Positions 42,438 to 52,550 of a stretch of 64,000 bases of DNA are shown one piece after another. Within the stretch, counting starts at the first letter, position 1. Each line of letters starts with the position of its first letter. The translations under genes were made by a program, and so were the position numbers. The stretch covers positions 15,661-79,660 of the forward strand of contig CAKSYT010000007.1 of the NCBI GenBank assembly GCA_934524985.1, in the 5' to 3' direction. The notes beneath the pieces are model-generated. The model did no database searches. It had not been told where the DNA came from and worked only from the letters and a program-made list of their open reading frames with translations. This stretch comes from an uncultured Faecalibacterium sp. Its GTDB lineage: Bacteria > Bacillota > Clostridia > Oscillospirales > Ruminococcaceae.

Positions 42438-43223
42438 ATGGCATTTGTAAAAACCGAGGTGCAGGGCGCTGTTGAGATCATTACCATCGACCGTCCCAAG
42501 GCACTGAACGCCCTGAACCCCGAGGTTCTGGCTGACCTGAAGGTTGCTTTTGAGGCAGTCGATCAGGAGACAATCCGCTGCATCGTTCTGACCGGCGAAG
42601 GTGACAAGAGCTTTGTTGCCGGTGCCGATATCGGCTCCATGAGCACTATGACCAAGGCAGAAGGCGAGGCCTTCGGCAAGCTGGGCAATGATGTGTTCCT
42701 GATGATCGAGCATTTCCCCATCCCCGTCATCGCAGCCGTCAACGGCTTTGCACTGGGCGGCGGCAACGAGCTGGCTATGAGCTGCGATTTCCGCATCTGC
42801 TCTGACAACGCTGTGTTCGGTCAGCCGGAAGTCGGTCTGGGCATCACCCCGGGCTTCGGCGGCACCCAGCGTCTGGCTCGTCTGGTCGGCATGGGCATGG
42901 CAAAGCAGCTGGTCTACTCTGCTCTGAACATCAAGGCTGACGATGCTTACCGCATTGGTCTGGTCAACGCTGTGTATCCGCAGGCTGAGCTGATGGAGAA
43001 CGTCCTGAAGCTGGCCGGTAAGATCGCAAAGAACGCTCCCATTGCTGTGCGCAACTGCAAGAAGGCAATGAACGATGGCATCAGCCTGCCCATCGAGAAG
43101 GCTGTTGAGGTCGAGGAGAAGCTGTTCGGCGATTGCTTCGAGACCCACGACCAGCAGGAGGGCATGGCCTGCTTCCTGTCCCGTGAGAAACCGAAGCCCA
43201 AGGCAGTGTTCACCAACAACTAA
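42438..43223 (+). CDS. crt: 3-hydroxybutyryl-CoA dehydratase (crotonase)
   Basis: A 261-residue enoyl-CoA hydratase that dehydrates 3-hydroxybutyryl-CoA to crotonyl-CoA. The oxyanion-hole segments FVAGADIGSM (about 64) and GFALGGGNELAMSCD (about 105) are present; the two catalytic Glu residues lie in GGNELA and QPEVGLGI (about 133). Length is standard. I start at the ATG at 42438 because TGGAGG lies nine bases ahead; an in-frame upstream extension is not conserved. Confidence 0.96.
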   Translation: MAFVKTEVQGAVEIITIDRPKALNALNPEVLADLKVAFEAVDQETIRCIVLTGEGDKSFVAGADIGSMSTMTKAEGEAFGKLGNDVFLMIEHFPIPVIAAVNGFALGGGNELAMSCDFRICSDNAVFGQPEVGLGITPGFGGTQRLARLVGMGMAKQLVYSALNIKADDAYRIGLVNAVYPQAELMENVLKLAGKIAKNAPIAVRNCKKAMNDGISLPIEKAVEVEEKLFGDCFETHDQQEGMACFLSREKPKPKAVFTNN

Positions 43224-43262
43224 TCCATTACATAATTTTTGATATTAAAGGAGAGATTTCCT

Positions 43263-44135
43263 ATGAAGATCGGTGTTATCGGCGCTGGCACTATGGGTCA
43301 GGGCATCGCAAAGGCATTTGCACAGGTTGAGGGCAACACCGTTGCTCTGTGCGACATCAAGCAGGAGTGGGCCGAGAATGGTCTGGCAAAGATCAAGAAG
43401 GGCTACGAGAAGCTGGTTGCCAAGGGAAAGATGACCCAGGAGAAGGCTGACGCTATCGTTGTAGCCATCACCCCGGGCCTGAAGGAAGATCTGTGCGCAG
43501 ACTGCGATCTGGTCGTTGAGGCTGCTTTCGAGGATATGAAGGTCAAGCAGACCACCTTCGGCGAGCTGGATAAGATCTGCAAGCCCGAGTGCATCTTCGC
43601 TTCCAACACTTCTTCTCTGTCCATCACCGAGATCGGTAAGGGTCTGACCCGTCCCCTGATCGGTATGCACTTCTTCAACCCCGCAGACCGCATGAAGCTG
43701 ATCGAGGTCATCGCCGGCTGCAACACCCCCGCCGAGACTGTTGAGAAGATCAAGGAGATCTCCGTTGCCATCGGCAAGAGCCCCGTTCAGGTCAACGAGG
43801 CTGCCGGCTTTGTGGTCAACCGCATCCTGATCCCCATGATCAACGAGGCTGCCTTCATCAAGATGGAGGGCGTTTCCGATATCGCCGGCATCGACACCGC
43901 TATGAAGCTGGGTGCTAACCACCCCATGGGACCTCTGGAACTGGGCGACTTCATTGGTCTGGACATCTGCCTGGCCATCATGGACGTGCTGTACAACGAG
44001 ACCGGCGACAGCAAGTACCGTGCCTGCCCGCTGATCCGTAAGATGGTGCGCGGCGGCAACCTGGGCTGCAAGACCGGTAAGGGCTTCTACGTTTACAACG
44101 CAGACCGCACCAAGACCCCTGTTGACCAGCTGTAA
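43263..44135 (+). CDS. hbd: 3-hydroxybutyryl-CoA dehydrogenase
   Basis: A 290-residue NAD(P)H-dependent dehydrogenase reducing acetoacetyl-CoA to 3-hydroxybutyryl-CoA. It has the nucleotide-binding start KIGVIGAGTMGQGIA, the NTSSLSI segment near 118, the catalytic His in GMHFFNPAD (about 139) and AAGFVVNRILIPMINEA near 180. AAGGAGAG precedes the ATG at 43263. Third gene of the operon. Confidence 0.96.
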   Translation: MKIGVIGAGTMGQGIAKAFAQVEGNTVALCDIKQEWAENGLAKIKKGYEKLVAKGKMTQEKADAIVVAITPGLKEDLCADCDLVVEAAFEDMKVKQTTFGELDKICKPECIFASNTSSLSITEIGKGLTRPLIGMHFFNPADRMKLIEVIAGCNTPAETVEKIKEISVAIGKSPVQVNEAAGFVVNRILIPMINEAAFIKMEGVSDIAGIDTAMKLGANHPMGPLELGDFIGLDICLAIMDVLYNETGDSKYRACPLIRKMVRGGNLGCKTGKGFYVYNADRTKTPVDQL

Positions 44136-44149
44136 GTTCTGATAAACAT

Positions 44150-44184
44150 TTCTCCCGGCTGCGGGGAAAGCGGTCGGGAGGAAT
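44150..44184 (+). other. Hairpin between hbd and bcd
   Basis: CTCCCGGCTGC and GCGGTCGGGAG can pair around a GGGGAAA loop, followed by GAATTTGTTTG. It may act as a partial terminator or processing site that separates hbd and bcd mRNA levels. Confidence 0.5.
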
Positions 44185-44241
44185 TTGTTTGCACCGGGCT
44201 ATTCCGGTAAATGAAAAAAGACCTGTTAGGAGGATATAGCG

Positions 44242-45411
<1,170 letters not shown>

Positions 45412-45428
45412 GGGAGGCAAGAGTTACA

Positions 45429-46223
45429 ATGAAAGCAATTGTTTGTGTAAAGCAGGTTCCTGATACCTCCGGCAAGGTGTCCGTCAAGCCCGATGGCACT
45501 CTGGATCGTGCATCCATGGCAACCATCACCAACCCCGATGACCTGAACGCTCTGGAGGCTGCCCTGAAGCTGAAGGACGCCACCGGCTGCGAAGTCGTTG
45601 TTGTCACCATGGGTCCCCCGCCGGCAGAGGGTATGCTGCGTGAGCTGCTGGCCCGCGGCGCTGATAAGGCCGTTCTGGTCTCCGGCCGTGAGTTCGGCGG
45701 TTCCGATACCTTTGCAACCAGCCAGATCCTGGCTGCTGCCGTCAACAAGATCGGTGTTGGCCCCGAGGACGTTGTGTTCTGCGGCCGTCAGGCAATCGAT
45801 GGCGACACCGCACAGGTTGGCCCCCAGATCGCTGAAAAGCTGCATCTGCCGCAGGTCACTTACGTTGCCGACATCCAGAAGGACGGCAACACCCTGACCG
45901 TGAAGCGTATGCTGGAGGACGGCTACATGATGGTCAAGGTGCAGACTCCCTGCCTGCTGACCTGCATCAAGGAGCTGAACGACCCCCGCTACATGAGCGT
46001 GAACGGCATCTTTACCTGCTACGACAAGCCCATGGAAGTGTTCGACTACAACGCACTGAAGGACGATCCGCTGATCGAGGTGGACACCATTGGCCTGAAG
46101 GGTTCTCCGACGAACGTCTTTAAGTCCTTCACTCCTCCGCAGAAGGGCGCAGGCACCATGCTGCAGGGCGACGATGTTGCCGCCCAGCTGGCTGGCATCC
46201 TGGCCAAGAAGCACCTGATCTGA
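45429..46223 (+). CDS. etfB: Electron transfer flavoprotein beta subunit
   Basis: A 264-residue ETF beta subunit. It begins KAIVCVKQVPDTSG, has the nucleotide-binding region DLNALEAALKLKD near 38, MGPPPAEGMLRE near 60 (the loop contacting FAD/NADH in bifurcating ETFs) and CGRQAIDGDTAQVGP near 118. It pairs with etfA 21 bases downstream and bcd just upstream, the usual clostridial Bcd-EtfBA order. Confidence 0.95.
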   Translation: MKAIVCVKQVPDTSGKVSVKPDGTLDRASMATITNPDDLNALEAALKLKDATGCEVVVVTMGPPPAEGMLRELLARGADKAVLVSGREFGGSDTFATSQILAAAVNKIGVGPEDVVFCGRQAIDGDTAQVGPQIAEKLHLPQVTYVADIQKDGNTLTVKRMLEDGYMMVKVQTPCLLTCIKELNDPRYMSVNGIFTCYDKPMEVFDYNALKDDPLIEVDTIGLKGSPTNVFKSFTPPQKGAGTMLQGDDVAAQLAGILAKKHLI

Positions 46224-46244
46224 TGAAAGGAGCATAGGATTACA

Positions 46245-47339
46245 ATGGCTGATTTTAACGAATACAAGGGCGTATGGGTCTTTTGCGAGCAGCGCCAGGG
46301 CGCACTGATGTCCACTGACTTCGAGCTGGTAAGCGAGGCCCGTAAGCTGGCCGACGAGCTGGGCTGCGAAGTCACCGGCCTGCTGCTGGGCGACAACGTG
46401 GAGGGCATTGCCAAGGAGCTGGGCGGCTACGGTGCCGACAAGGTTCTGGTCTGCGAGAGCCCCCTGCTGAAGGATTACACCACCGACGCATACGCAAAGG
46501 TCGTGTGCGATATGGTCAACGAGTACAAGCCTGAGGTGCTGCTGATCGGCGCTACCAACATTGGCCGCGACCTCGGCCCCCGCTGCGCAGCCCGTCTGCA
46601 CACCGGCCTGACCGCTGATGCTACTCATCTGGATATCGACACTGCAAAGTACATCGACTTCCTGAAGGAGAGCTCCACCATCGACCTGTCCAAGCAGAAG
46701 TTCGATATGGAAGACCGCAACCTGAAGATGACCCGTCCCGCATTCGGCGGCCATCTGATGGCTACCATCATCTGCCCCCGCTTCCGTCCCCAGATGTCCA
46801 CTGTGCGTCCCGGCGTTATGAAGAAGGCTCCCTTCGATCAGGCCAAGGCTGATGCCTGCCAGATCGTCAAGCCCGCCTTCACCCTGACCGCTGAGGACAT
46901 CAAGACCGAAGTGCTGAGCGTGGAGAAGGCCGCTGAGAAGCTGGTCGACCTGATCGGCGCAGACGTCATCGTCTCCGTTGGCCGCGGTATCAGCAAGGAT
47001 GTCAACAAGGGCATCGAGCTGGCCGAGCAGCTGGCAGCCGCTCTGGGCGGCGGCGTTGTGGGCGCTTCCCGTGCCGTTACCGATGCAGGCTGGATGACTG
47101 CTGACCATCAGGTCGGTCAGACCGGCAAGACCGTGCATCCCAAGATCTATGTGGCTCTGGGCATTTCCGGTGCCATCCAGCACACCGCCGGTATGCAGGA
47201 TTCTGAGTGCATCATCGCCGTCAACAAGAACGAGGGTGCTCCCATCTTCGGTGTTGCTGACTACGGCATCGTGGGCGATCTGTTCAAGGTCGTGCCCGAG
47301 CTCATCAAGCAGATCGAGGCAGCAAAGGCTGCTCTGTGA
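46245..47339 (+). CDS. etfA: Electron transfer flavoprotein alpha subunit
   Basis: A 364-residue ETF alpha subunit carrying one FAD in its C-terminal domain. Visible: GVWVFCEQRQG start, NIGRDLGPRCAARLHTGLTADAT near 106-128, VSVGRGISKDV near 245, GASRAVTDAGWM near 276, GQTGKTVHPKIYVALGISGAIQH near 293-315 and NKNEGAPIFGVADYGIVGD near 330. Last gene of the butyrate operon, followed by a strong terminator. Confidence 0.95.
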   Translation: MADFNEYKGVWVFCEQRQGALMSTDFELVSEARKLADELGCEVTGLLLGDNVEGIAKELGGYGADKVLVCESPLLKDYTTDAYAKVVCDMVNEYKPEVLLIGATNIGRDLGPRCAARLHTGLTADATHLDIDTAKYIDFLKESSTIDLSKQKFDMEDRNLKMTRPAFGGHLMATIICPRFRPQMSTVRPGVMKKAPFDQAKADACQIVKPAFTLTAEDIKTEVLSVEKAAEKLVDLIGADVIVSVGRGISKDVNKGIELAEQLAAALGGGVVGASRAVTDAGWMTADHQVGQTGKTVHPKIYVALGISGAIQHTAGMQDSECIIAVNKNEGAPIFGVADYGIVGDLFKVVPELIKQIEAAKAAL

Positions 47340-47382
47340 TCGCCTGTCCCTGAGTATAGTTCAATAGCATAGCCTGAATTGT

Positions 47383-47422
47383 GAGAGGCCGTTGCACAAA
47401 CTTGTGCAGCGGTCTCTTTTTT
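47383..47422 (+). terminator. Terminator of the butyrate operon
   Basis: A 14-bp stem GAGAGGCCGTTGCACA/TGTGCAGCGGTCTC with a short loop and T6. Its right arm and tail (GCGGTCTCTTTTTTGCG) are nearly repeated in the rpoD terminator at 53654-53693. Confidence 0.93.
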
Positions 47423-47433
47423 GCGTTTTTAAT

Positions 47434-47761
47434 AAAGGAGCTGTTGTGCCGGATACTGCACAGCGGCTCCAATTTGCTTTCCGTGGGATAGGAGCAGAGA
47501 AGGGAACACAGCGAAGCGCCACAAAAGCGTACACAAAGGCTCAATATGCAAAGAAATGTATATACATACTAAAAAATGCAAACTGGAACGCACTCAAGTG
47601 TCTCTGAAAGTGTGCAGAAACTGTTGCACTCGGCTGATTTTGGGGAGAAGCGCAACACAACTGTAACGTTTTCGGAGCGTTTGTTACGCTTGAGTTGCGA
47701 TAAAAGTGCGGGAAAATTTAAAAATATCTGTATTTTTTCTGCAAAATAGCCTCTGAGCCTC
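47434..47761. other. Intergenic region between etfA and the CAP-protein gene
   Basis: No convincing gene. It contains a second hairpin (GGAGCTGTTGTGC/GCACAGCGGCTCC, 47436-47471), a TGTATATACATA palindrome near 47558, and a nested 50-bp palindrome at 47651-47701 (outer CGCAAC/GTTGCG, inner GTAAC/GTTAC). An AT-rich stretch precedes the promoter at 47762. Confidence 0.5.
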
Positions 47762-47790
47762 TTGACGTCTGTGCGGTTTTGTGATACTCT
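47762..47790 (+). promoter_or_regulatory. SigA promoter of the CAP-protein gene
   Basis: TTGACG (47762-47767), 17-base spacer, TACTCT (47785-47790), overlapping the palindrome at 47787-47803. Confidence 0.75.
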
Positions 47791-47803
47791 TGTGACACAA
47801 GAG
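47787..47803. promoter_or_regulatory. Operator-like palindrome at the CAP-protein promoter
   Basis: CTCTTGTG-A-CACAAGAG, a perfect 8-1-8 inverted repeat covering the -10 and start site, itself flanked by a 7-bp inverted repeat ACGTCTG (47765-47771)/CAGACGT (47807-47813). This placement fits a repressor site. Confidence 0.6.
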
Positions 47804-47887
47804 TTGCAGACGTGATACAGCGGAGTTGCAAATAAGTTGCAAGATCCAACATCACACTGCATAAGGCAACAGACCGGAGGCAATCTT

Positions 47888-48826
47888 ATGAAGCGTGCAA
47901 TGAGTACCGTAAAGAATATCGCAGCAGCTGCTATGACGCTGGCTGTGGTTTTTGGCTTTGCAGGCTTCAAGCCCGTCACCGCAAACGCCGCACAGGCTGC
48001 CGTGCCTGCTACCGCTTCTGTGGAAGAAGAGAACTCCTACTTTGAGGAGGACGCTTACCAGCGCAGCTTCCTGACTCTGGTCAATAACGAGCGTGCACAG
48101 GCCGGTCTGGCTCCCGTTGCTCTGGGCGACAGCAGCCACAACGCCGCTGCAATGGAGCGTGCCGAAGAGCTGGCAGTTTCTTACTCCTACGTTCGTCCCA
48201 ACGGTCAGCGCGATTTCACCGTTCTGGCAGAGAACGGCATCAGCGATGTCTCCATCGGTGAGAATTACATGGCCGGCTGCTCCACCCCCGATGCCGCAAT
48301 GGATCAGTGGATGGCTACCGATTTTACCCGCGAGCGTATCCTGAACGCCGATGCTACCACCGTGAGCGTTGGTTACTACGAAGGCGGCGTATACAATAAC
48401 TACTGGGTGCTGATCTTCTCTTACCCCGAAAATTCTCACACTGAGGACTACCGTCAGGAAGTTCTGGATCTGGTCAATGCCCAGCGCGCAAAGTACGGTC
48501 TGACCGCTCTGGAAATGGGTGATGACGACCTGACTGCTGCTGCACAGACCCGTGCCGAGGAGATCGCCGTTGTGAACTCCCACGTCCGTCCCGACGGTTC
48601 CAAGTGCTTCACCGTCCTGAAGGACTACGGCGTCACCGATACCCCCACCGGCGAGAATGCCGCATGGGGCAGCGTTTCTCCTGAAGAGGTCGTCAACGCA
48701 TGGATGAACTCCGAAGGTCATCGCGCTAACATCCTGAACCCTGAGGCTTGCAAGATGAGTGTTGGTTACTACTACAATAGTTCCAGCACTTGGGGTCATC
48801 AGTGGATCCAGATCTTTACCAAGTGA
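47888..48826 (+). CDS. Secreted protein with two CAP (SCP-like) domains
   Basis: A 312-residue exported protein: signal peptide with AMTLAVVFGFAGF and a likely cleavage near ANAAQA, a short linker, then two CAP domains (about 55-185 and 190-312). The repeats align at LVNNERAQAGLAPV/LVNAQRAKYGLTAL, SYVRPNGQ/SHVRPDGS, GEN segments and VSVGYY/MSVGYY. The first copy lacks part of the canonical HR.NIL motif (ERILNAD), while the second keeps HRANILNPEA. Bacterial CAP proteins act at the cell envelope, sometimes as proteases or ligand binders. The gene has a 90-base leader and an operator-like palindrome. Confidence 0.9.
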   Translation: MKRAMSTVKNIAAAAMTLAVVFGFAGFKPVTANAAQAAVPATASVEEENSYFEEDAYQRSFLTLVNNERAQAGLAPVALGDSSHNAAAMERAEELAVSYSYVRPNGQRDFTVLAENGISDVSIGENYMAGCSTPDAAMDQWMATDFTRERILNADATTVSVGYYEGGVYNNYWVLIFSYPENSHTEDYRQEVLDLVNAQRAKYGLTALEMGDDDLTAAAQTRAEEIAVVNSHVRPDGSKCFTVLKDYGVTDTPTGENAAWGSVSPEEVVNAWMNSEGHRANILNPEACKMSVGYYYNSSSTWGHQWIQIFTK

Positions 48827-48845
48827 TCAACTGCTTTCTTCTTAT

Positions 48846-48885
48846 AAAAAGACTGGCGGGGCCGCAAGGCTTCGTCAGTCTTTTT
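48846..48885 (+). terminator. Terminator of the CAP-protein gene
   Basis: AAAAAGACTGGCG/CGTCAGTCTTTTT stem with one G-T pair and T5 tail. Confidence 0.85.
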
Positions 48886-48939
48886 ATTTGCGCCCGTTTG
48901 TGTTATACTTATTTTGAGTTATTATCAGGAGGATCTAAC

Positions 48940-49560
48940 GTGGAGGATTACCGCACCGTCCGGGGCACGGCCACCGGCGAATATGAAGAGAAAAAGAGCC
49001 GCTTTATTGCGCAGCTTTCCTTTGCCGACAGCGAGGAAGCCGCCGTTGCCTTTCTGGAGCAGGTGCGTGCAGCCAACCGCACCGCACGGCACAACGTCTA
49101 TGCCTACCGCCTGCGGGCGGGCAACCGTGAGCGCTATTCTGATGACGGCGAGCCGGCCAAGACCGCCGGTACGCCCGCGCTGGAGGTGCTGCAGCATAGT
49201 GGTCTGACCGACCTGATCGTGGTGATCACCCGCTACTTTGGCGGGGTGCTGCTGGGCACCGGCGGCTTGGTGCGTGCCTACACCACCGCCACTGCCCGCG
49301 CACTGGAAAACGCCGAGGTGGTCACGGTGCGCAGCGTGGTGGAATTACAGGTGACCGTGGATTACGCCCTCTATGAGCGTGCGTCTCTGCTCATTGATGC
49401 CGCCGGGGCAAAGCAGGCACCGCCGGAGTTTACGGACCGCGTCACCCTGCGCTGGCAGATGCCGGAGCACACCGAAACCCCGCTGCTGGAGCAGCTGCGG
49501 GAGTTGACCCGGGGCAGCGCTCAGGTAACGGTGTCCGACCCGTTCTACGCACCATTTTAA
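48940..49560 (+). CDS. yigZ: YigZ/IMPACT family protein
   Basis: A 206-residue protein of the YigZ/IMPACT family. It has KSRFIAQL near 16, the core signature YSDDGEPAKTAGTPALEVL near 63-81, VVITRYFGGVLLGTGGLVRAYT near 91-112 and a smaller C-terminal EF-G domain V-like part. The start is GTG at 48940 with CAGGAGGAT eight bases upstream; the frame continues upstream into the preceding terminator and that part is not real. Related proteins are linked to translation control, but the bacterial function is not firmly known. Confidence 0.92.
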   Translation: MEDYRTVRGTATGEYEEKKSRFIAQLSFADSEEAAVAFLEQVRAANRTARHNVYAYRLRAGNRERYSDDGEPAKTAGTPALEVLQHSGLTDLIVVITRYFGGVLLGTGGLVRAYTTATARALENAEVVTVRSVVELQVTVDYALYERASLLIDAAGAKQAPPEFTDRVTLRWQMPEHTETPLLEQLRELTRGSAQVTVSDPFYAPF

Positions 49561-49702
49561 AAAACAAAGTCTTTTTTGCAAACCGACACCGAACTTCCCC
49601 CTTCGACACGGCCGATGTGCTACAATTGCCGCAGCGCAGCAATTGGGATCGGCTGTGCGCAGAGGGGAGGGGAGAGGCCCGAAAAACAAAAGGAGGATCT
49701 GT

Positions 49703-50701
49703 ATGGATGTGCGCCGGAGAACCGAGGAGATCGAGCATCTTACCTTTGCACCGTGGGCGACCTTCAGCGATGCAAGCCGCGGCCGTGCCGTACCGGAACC
49801 GCAGGACCCGCTGCGTCCGGTGTTTCAGCGGGATCGCGACCGGGTGCTGCACTGCAAGGCCTTCCGGCGTCTCAAGCAGAAAACGCAGGTGTTCCTTTCA
49901 CCGGAAGGCGATTTGTACCGCACCCGGCTGACCCATACGCTGGAGGTCTCGCAGATCGCCCGCACCATCGCCCGGGGCTTGCGCCTGAACGAGGATCTGA
50001 CCGAGGCCATCAGTCTTGCGCATGATCTGGGGCACACTCCCTTTGGGCACGCAGGCGAAAAGGCGCTGAATACCCTTTGCCCGGACGGCTTCCACCATTA
50101 TATGCAGAGCCTGCGTGTGGTGGACCGGCTGGAAAAAGACGGTGAGGGCCTTAACCTGACGTGGGAGGTGCGCAACGGCATCGTTACCCACACCAAGGGC
50201 ACATGGGCGGCTACCCCGGAGGGGCGCATCGTGCGCTTGGCAGACCAGATCGCCTTTGTCAACCACGATATCGAGGATGCCGTGCGCGCCGGTGTACTGG
50301 ACGCTGCCACCCTGCCCAAGGACTGCACAGCGGTGCTGGGGCAGACCAAATCTGCCCGCATCACCACCATGATCAACAGTATCCTCACCCACAGCGAGGG
50401 GAATGTCCGCATGGGCACGGAGGAATACGAGGCATTTCTCGCTTTGCGGGACTTCATGTACGCTACCGTGTATGTGGATAAAAACGCCAAGCGCGAGGAG
50501 CAGAAGGTGGACAAGCTCATTGCCGAGCTGTACGAGTACTACCTGACCCATGTGGACCGGATGTCTAACTTCTATGTGCAGCTGGCCTATCAGGAGGGGC
50601 GGGAGCGCGCCGTCACCGACTACATCAGCGGTATGAGCGACGAGTTTGCCATCCGCACCTTTGAAGAACTGTTCGTGCCCCAAAAATGGCACGTCCTTTA
50701 A
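49703..50701 (+). CDS. dgt: dNTP triphosphohydrolase (dGTPase-like HD protein)
   Basis: A 332-residue HD-domain enzyme of the deoxyguanosinetriphosphate triphosphohydrolase-like family, cleaving dNTPs to nucleoside and triphosphate. Metal ligands: RTRLTHTLEVSQ (first His, about 73) and SLAHDLGHTPFGHAGE (HD pair, about 110), with the late Asp in FVNHDIEDA near 193. AGGAGG precedes the ATG at 49703. It begins a dgt-dnaG-rpoD cluster, a common Clostridial version of the macromolecular synthesis operon where dgt replaces rpsU. Confidence 0.93.
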   Translation: MDVRRRTEEIEHLTFAPWATFSDASRGRAVPEPQDPLRPVFQRDRDRVLHCKAFRRLKQKTQVFLSPEGDLYRTRLTHTLEVSQIARTIARGLRLNEDLTEAISLAHDLGHTPFGHAGEKALNTLCPDGFHHYMQSLRVVDRLEKDGEGLNLTWEVRNGIVTHTKGTWAATPEGRIVRLADQIAFVNHDIEDAVRAGVLDAATLPKDCTAVLGQTKSARITTMINSILTHSEGNVRMGTEEYEAFLALRDFMYATVYVDKNAKREEQKVDKLIAELYEYYLTHVDRMSNFYVQLAYQEGRERAVTDYISGMSDEFAIRTFEELFVPQKWHVL

Positions 50702-50726
50702 AACTGGAGAGGTCGTTTAAAACAAC

Positions 50727-52502
50727 ATGATCCCACACGAATACATCGAGGAGCTTACCCGCCGCACCGACATCGTGGAGCTGGTGGGCAGCTATGTGCA
50801 GCTCAAACGCAAGGGACGGCTGTACGGCGGTCTGTGCCCCTTTCACAGCGAAAAAACGCCGTCTTTCTATGTGTACCCGGACACCCAAAGCTTTTACTGC
50901 TTTGGCTGTCAGGCAGCCGGAGATGCCATCAGCTTTGTCAAAAAGATCAACAATATCAGCAGCGGCGAAGCCATCAAGATGCTGGCTTCCCGCGCCGGTA
51001 TGCCGGAGCCGCAGGAGGACGACAAGACCGGACGCCTGCGCAGCCGGGTGCTTTCCATGAACAAGGAAGCCGCCCGCTTCTTCCACGCCTGCCTGAACTC
51101 TACCGTGGAGGAGGCGCGGCAGGCGCGCGCTTACTGGCGGCGACGCGGGCTGGACGATAAGACCATCGTCCGGTTCGGGCTGGGCTATGCCCCCAATGAC
51201 GGGCAGGCGCTGTACCAGTACCTGCGGGATAAGGGCTACAACCAGCAGGAACTGGATGCCAGCGGCCTGTTTAAGCGCAGCCAGTCCGGGCGCATCTACT
51301 GCCTGTTCTGGAAGCGGGTCATGACCCCCATCTTTGACCTGCGCGGCAATATCATTGCCTTTGGCGGGCGCGTGATGGACGACTCCAAGCCCAAATACGT
51401 CAACAGCCCGGAAACGCTGGTCTACCATAAATCTGAGACGGTGTTTGCCATGCAAATCGCAAAACGCAGCGCCTCCCGGCGGTTCGTGCTGTGCGAGGGC
51501 TACATGGACGTCATCAGTATGCAGCAGGCGGGTATCGACACCGCCGTCTGCGCTTGCGGCACTGCGCTGACCCCCGGGCAGGTGCGCATCATCAGCGAGT
51601 ATGCCGACGAGGTCATTCTGAGCTACGACTCGGACGAGGCCGGCCAGAAAGCGACCCTGCGCTCGCTGGAGCTGTTCCGCAACAGCCCGGTAAAGGTGGG
51701 CGTTTTGCAGATCCCCGGCGCAAAGGACCCGGACGAGTACATCAAAAAATACGGCCCGGAGCGTTTTCAGGCGCTTCTGGACGGGGTGGGCAACGCGCTG
51801 GATTTCCGGCTCAAGCGCCTGCGGGATCAGTACGATCTTTCACAGGATGCGCAGCGGCTGCAATATGTAAAGGAAGCCGTGGAGATGCTGGCCGAGCGCT
51901 CTAACCCCACCGAGCAGGAGGTGTACGCCGGGCGGCTGGCAGAGGAGACCAACATCTCCAAAACCGCCATTCTGGCGCAGCTGGGCACCGCAGCAAAGCG
52001 GGCGGGCGGCAAGTACCGCCGGGAGAAAAACCGCGAGCTGCTGCGCTCCGGCGAGATGGATCAGATCAAGGTGCCATACAGCGCAGGCGGCAGTCAGGCG
52101 CTGGGCATTGCCAGCGCCCAGCAGCGGCTGCTGGCAGCCATCCTGCGGGAGCCGCGCTATCTGGAACTGGCCAAACAGCAGCTGACGACGGATCAATTCA
52201 TCCAGCCGCAGCAGAAGGAACTATATGAAGCAATGCTCAATTGCAGCCGGGAGGGCGTGGAGCTCAGCCTGACGGCGCTGCGGGCATTTGCAAGCGAAGA
52301 AGCATTGAATGAACTGAGCCGGCTTGCGGCACAATACAGCGATGTGAACTGCACCCCGGACGATATCCGTCTGTATCTGGACAGGATCGCCCGGGGAATG
52401 CCGGTTGCAAGCAAAGCTGCTGCAATGTCCGGCGATGAGATCACACAGTATCTTCAGTCGATGCGCGAAAAAAAGCAGGGGACGCTGCCCGAACAAGACT
52501 GA
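50727..52502 (+). CDS. dnaG: DNA primase
   Basis: A 591-residue replicative primase. The zinc-binding domain is seen as CPFHSEKTPSF followed by CFGC (residues about 35-65), the TOPRIM core as VLCEGYMDVISMQQAG (about 255) with CGTALT and SYDSDEAGQ (about 305), and a C-terminal DnaB-interaction domain from about 430. Length is normal. It follows dgt by 25 bases and precedes rpoD by 48. Confidence 0.96.
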   Translation: MIPHEYIEELTRRTDIVELVGSYVQLKRKGRLYGGLCPFHSEKTPSFYVYPDTQSFYCFGCQAAGDAISFVKKINNISSGEAIKMLASRAGMPEPQEDDKTGRLRSRVLSMNKEAARFFHACLNSTVEEARQARAYWRRRGLDDKTIVRFGLGYAPNDGQALYQYLRDKGYNQQELDASGLFKRSQSGRIYCLFWKRVMTPIFDLRGNIIAFGGRVMDDSKPKYVNSPETLVYHKSETVFAMQIAKRSASRRFVLCEGYMDVISMQQAGIDTAVCACGTALTPGQVRIISEYADEVILSYDSDEAGQKATLRSLELFRNSPVKVGVLQIPGAKDPDEYIKKYGPERFQALLDGVGNALDFRLKRLRDQYDLSQDAQRLQYVKEAVEMLAERSNPTEQEVYAGRLAEETNISKTAILAQLGTAAKRAGGKYRREKNRELLRSGEMDQIKVPYSAGGSQALGIASAQQRLLAAILREPRYLELAKQQLTTDQFIQPQQKELYEAMLNCSREGVELSLTALRAFASEEALNELSRLAAQYSDVNCTPDDIRLYLDRIARGMPVASKAAAMSGDEITQYLQSMREKKQGTLPEQD

Positions 52503-52550
52503 TCCCTGTTTTCCCTCCGGCTGGAGCTGGAGAGAAAAGGAGCAGGAATC

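Noticed and set aside
47569..47979. 136-codon minus-strand frame upstream of the CAP gene
   Set aside because: Overlaps the CAP promoter and signal peptide; Cys/Phe-rich, no ribosome site.
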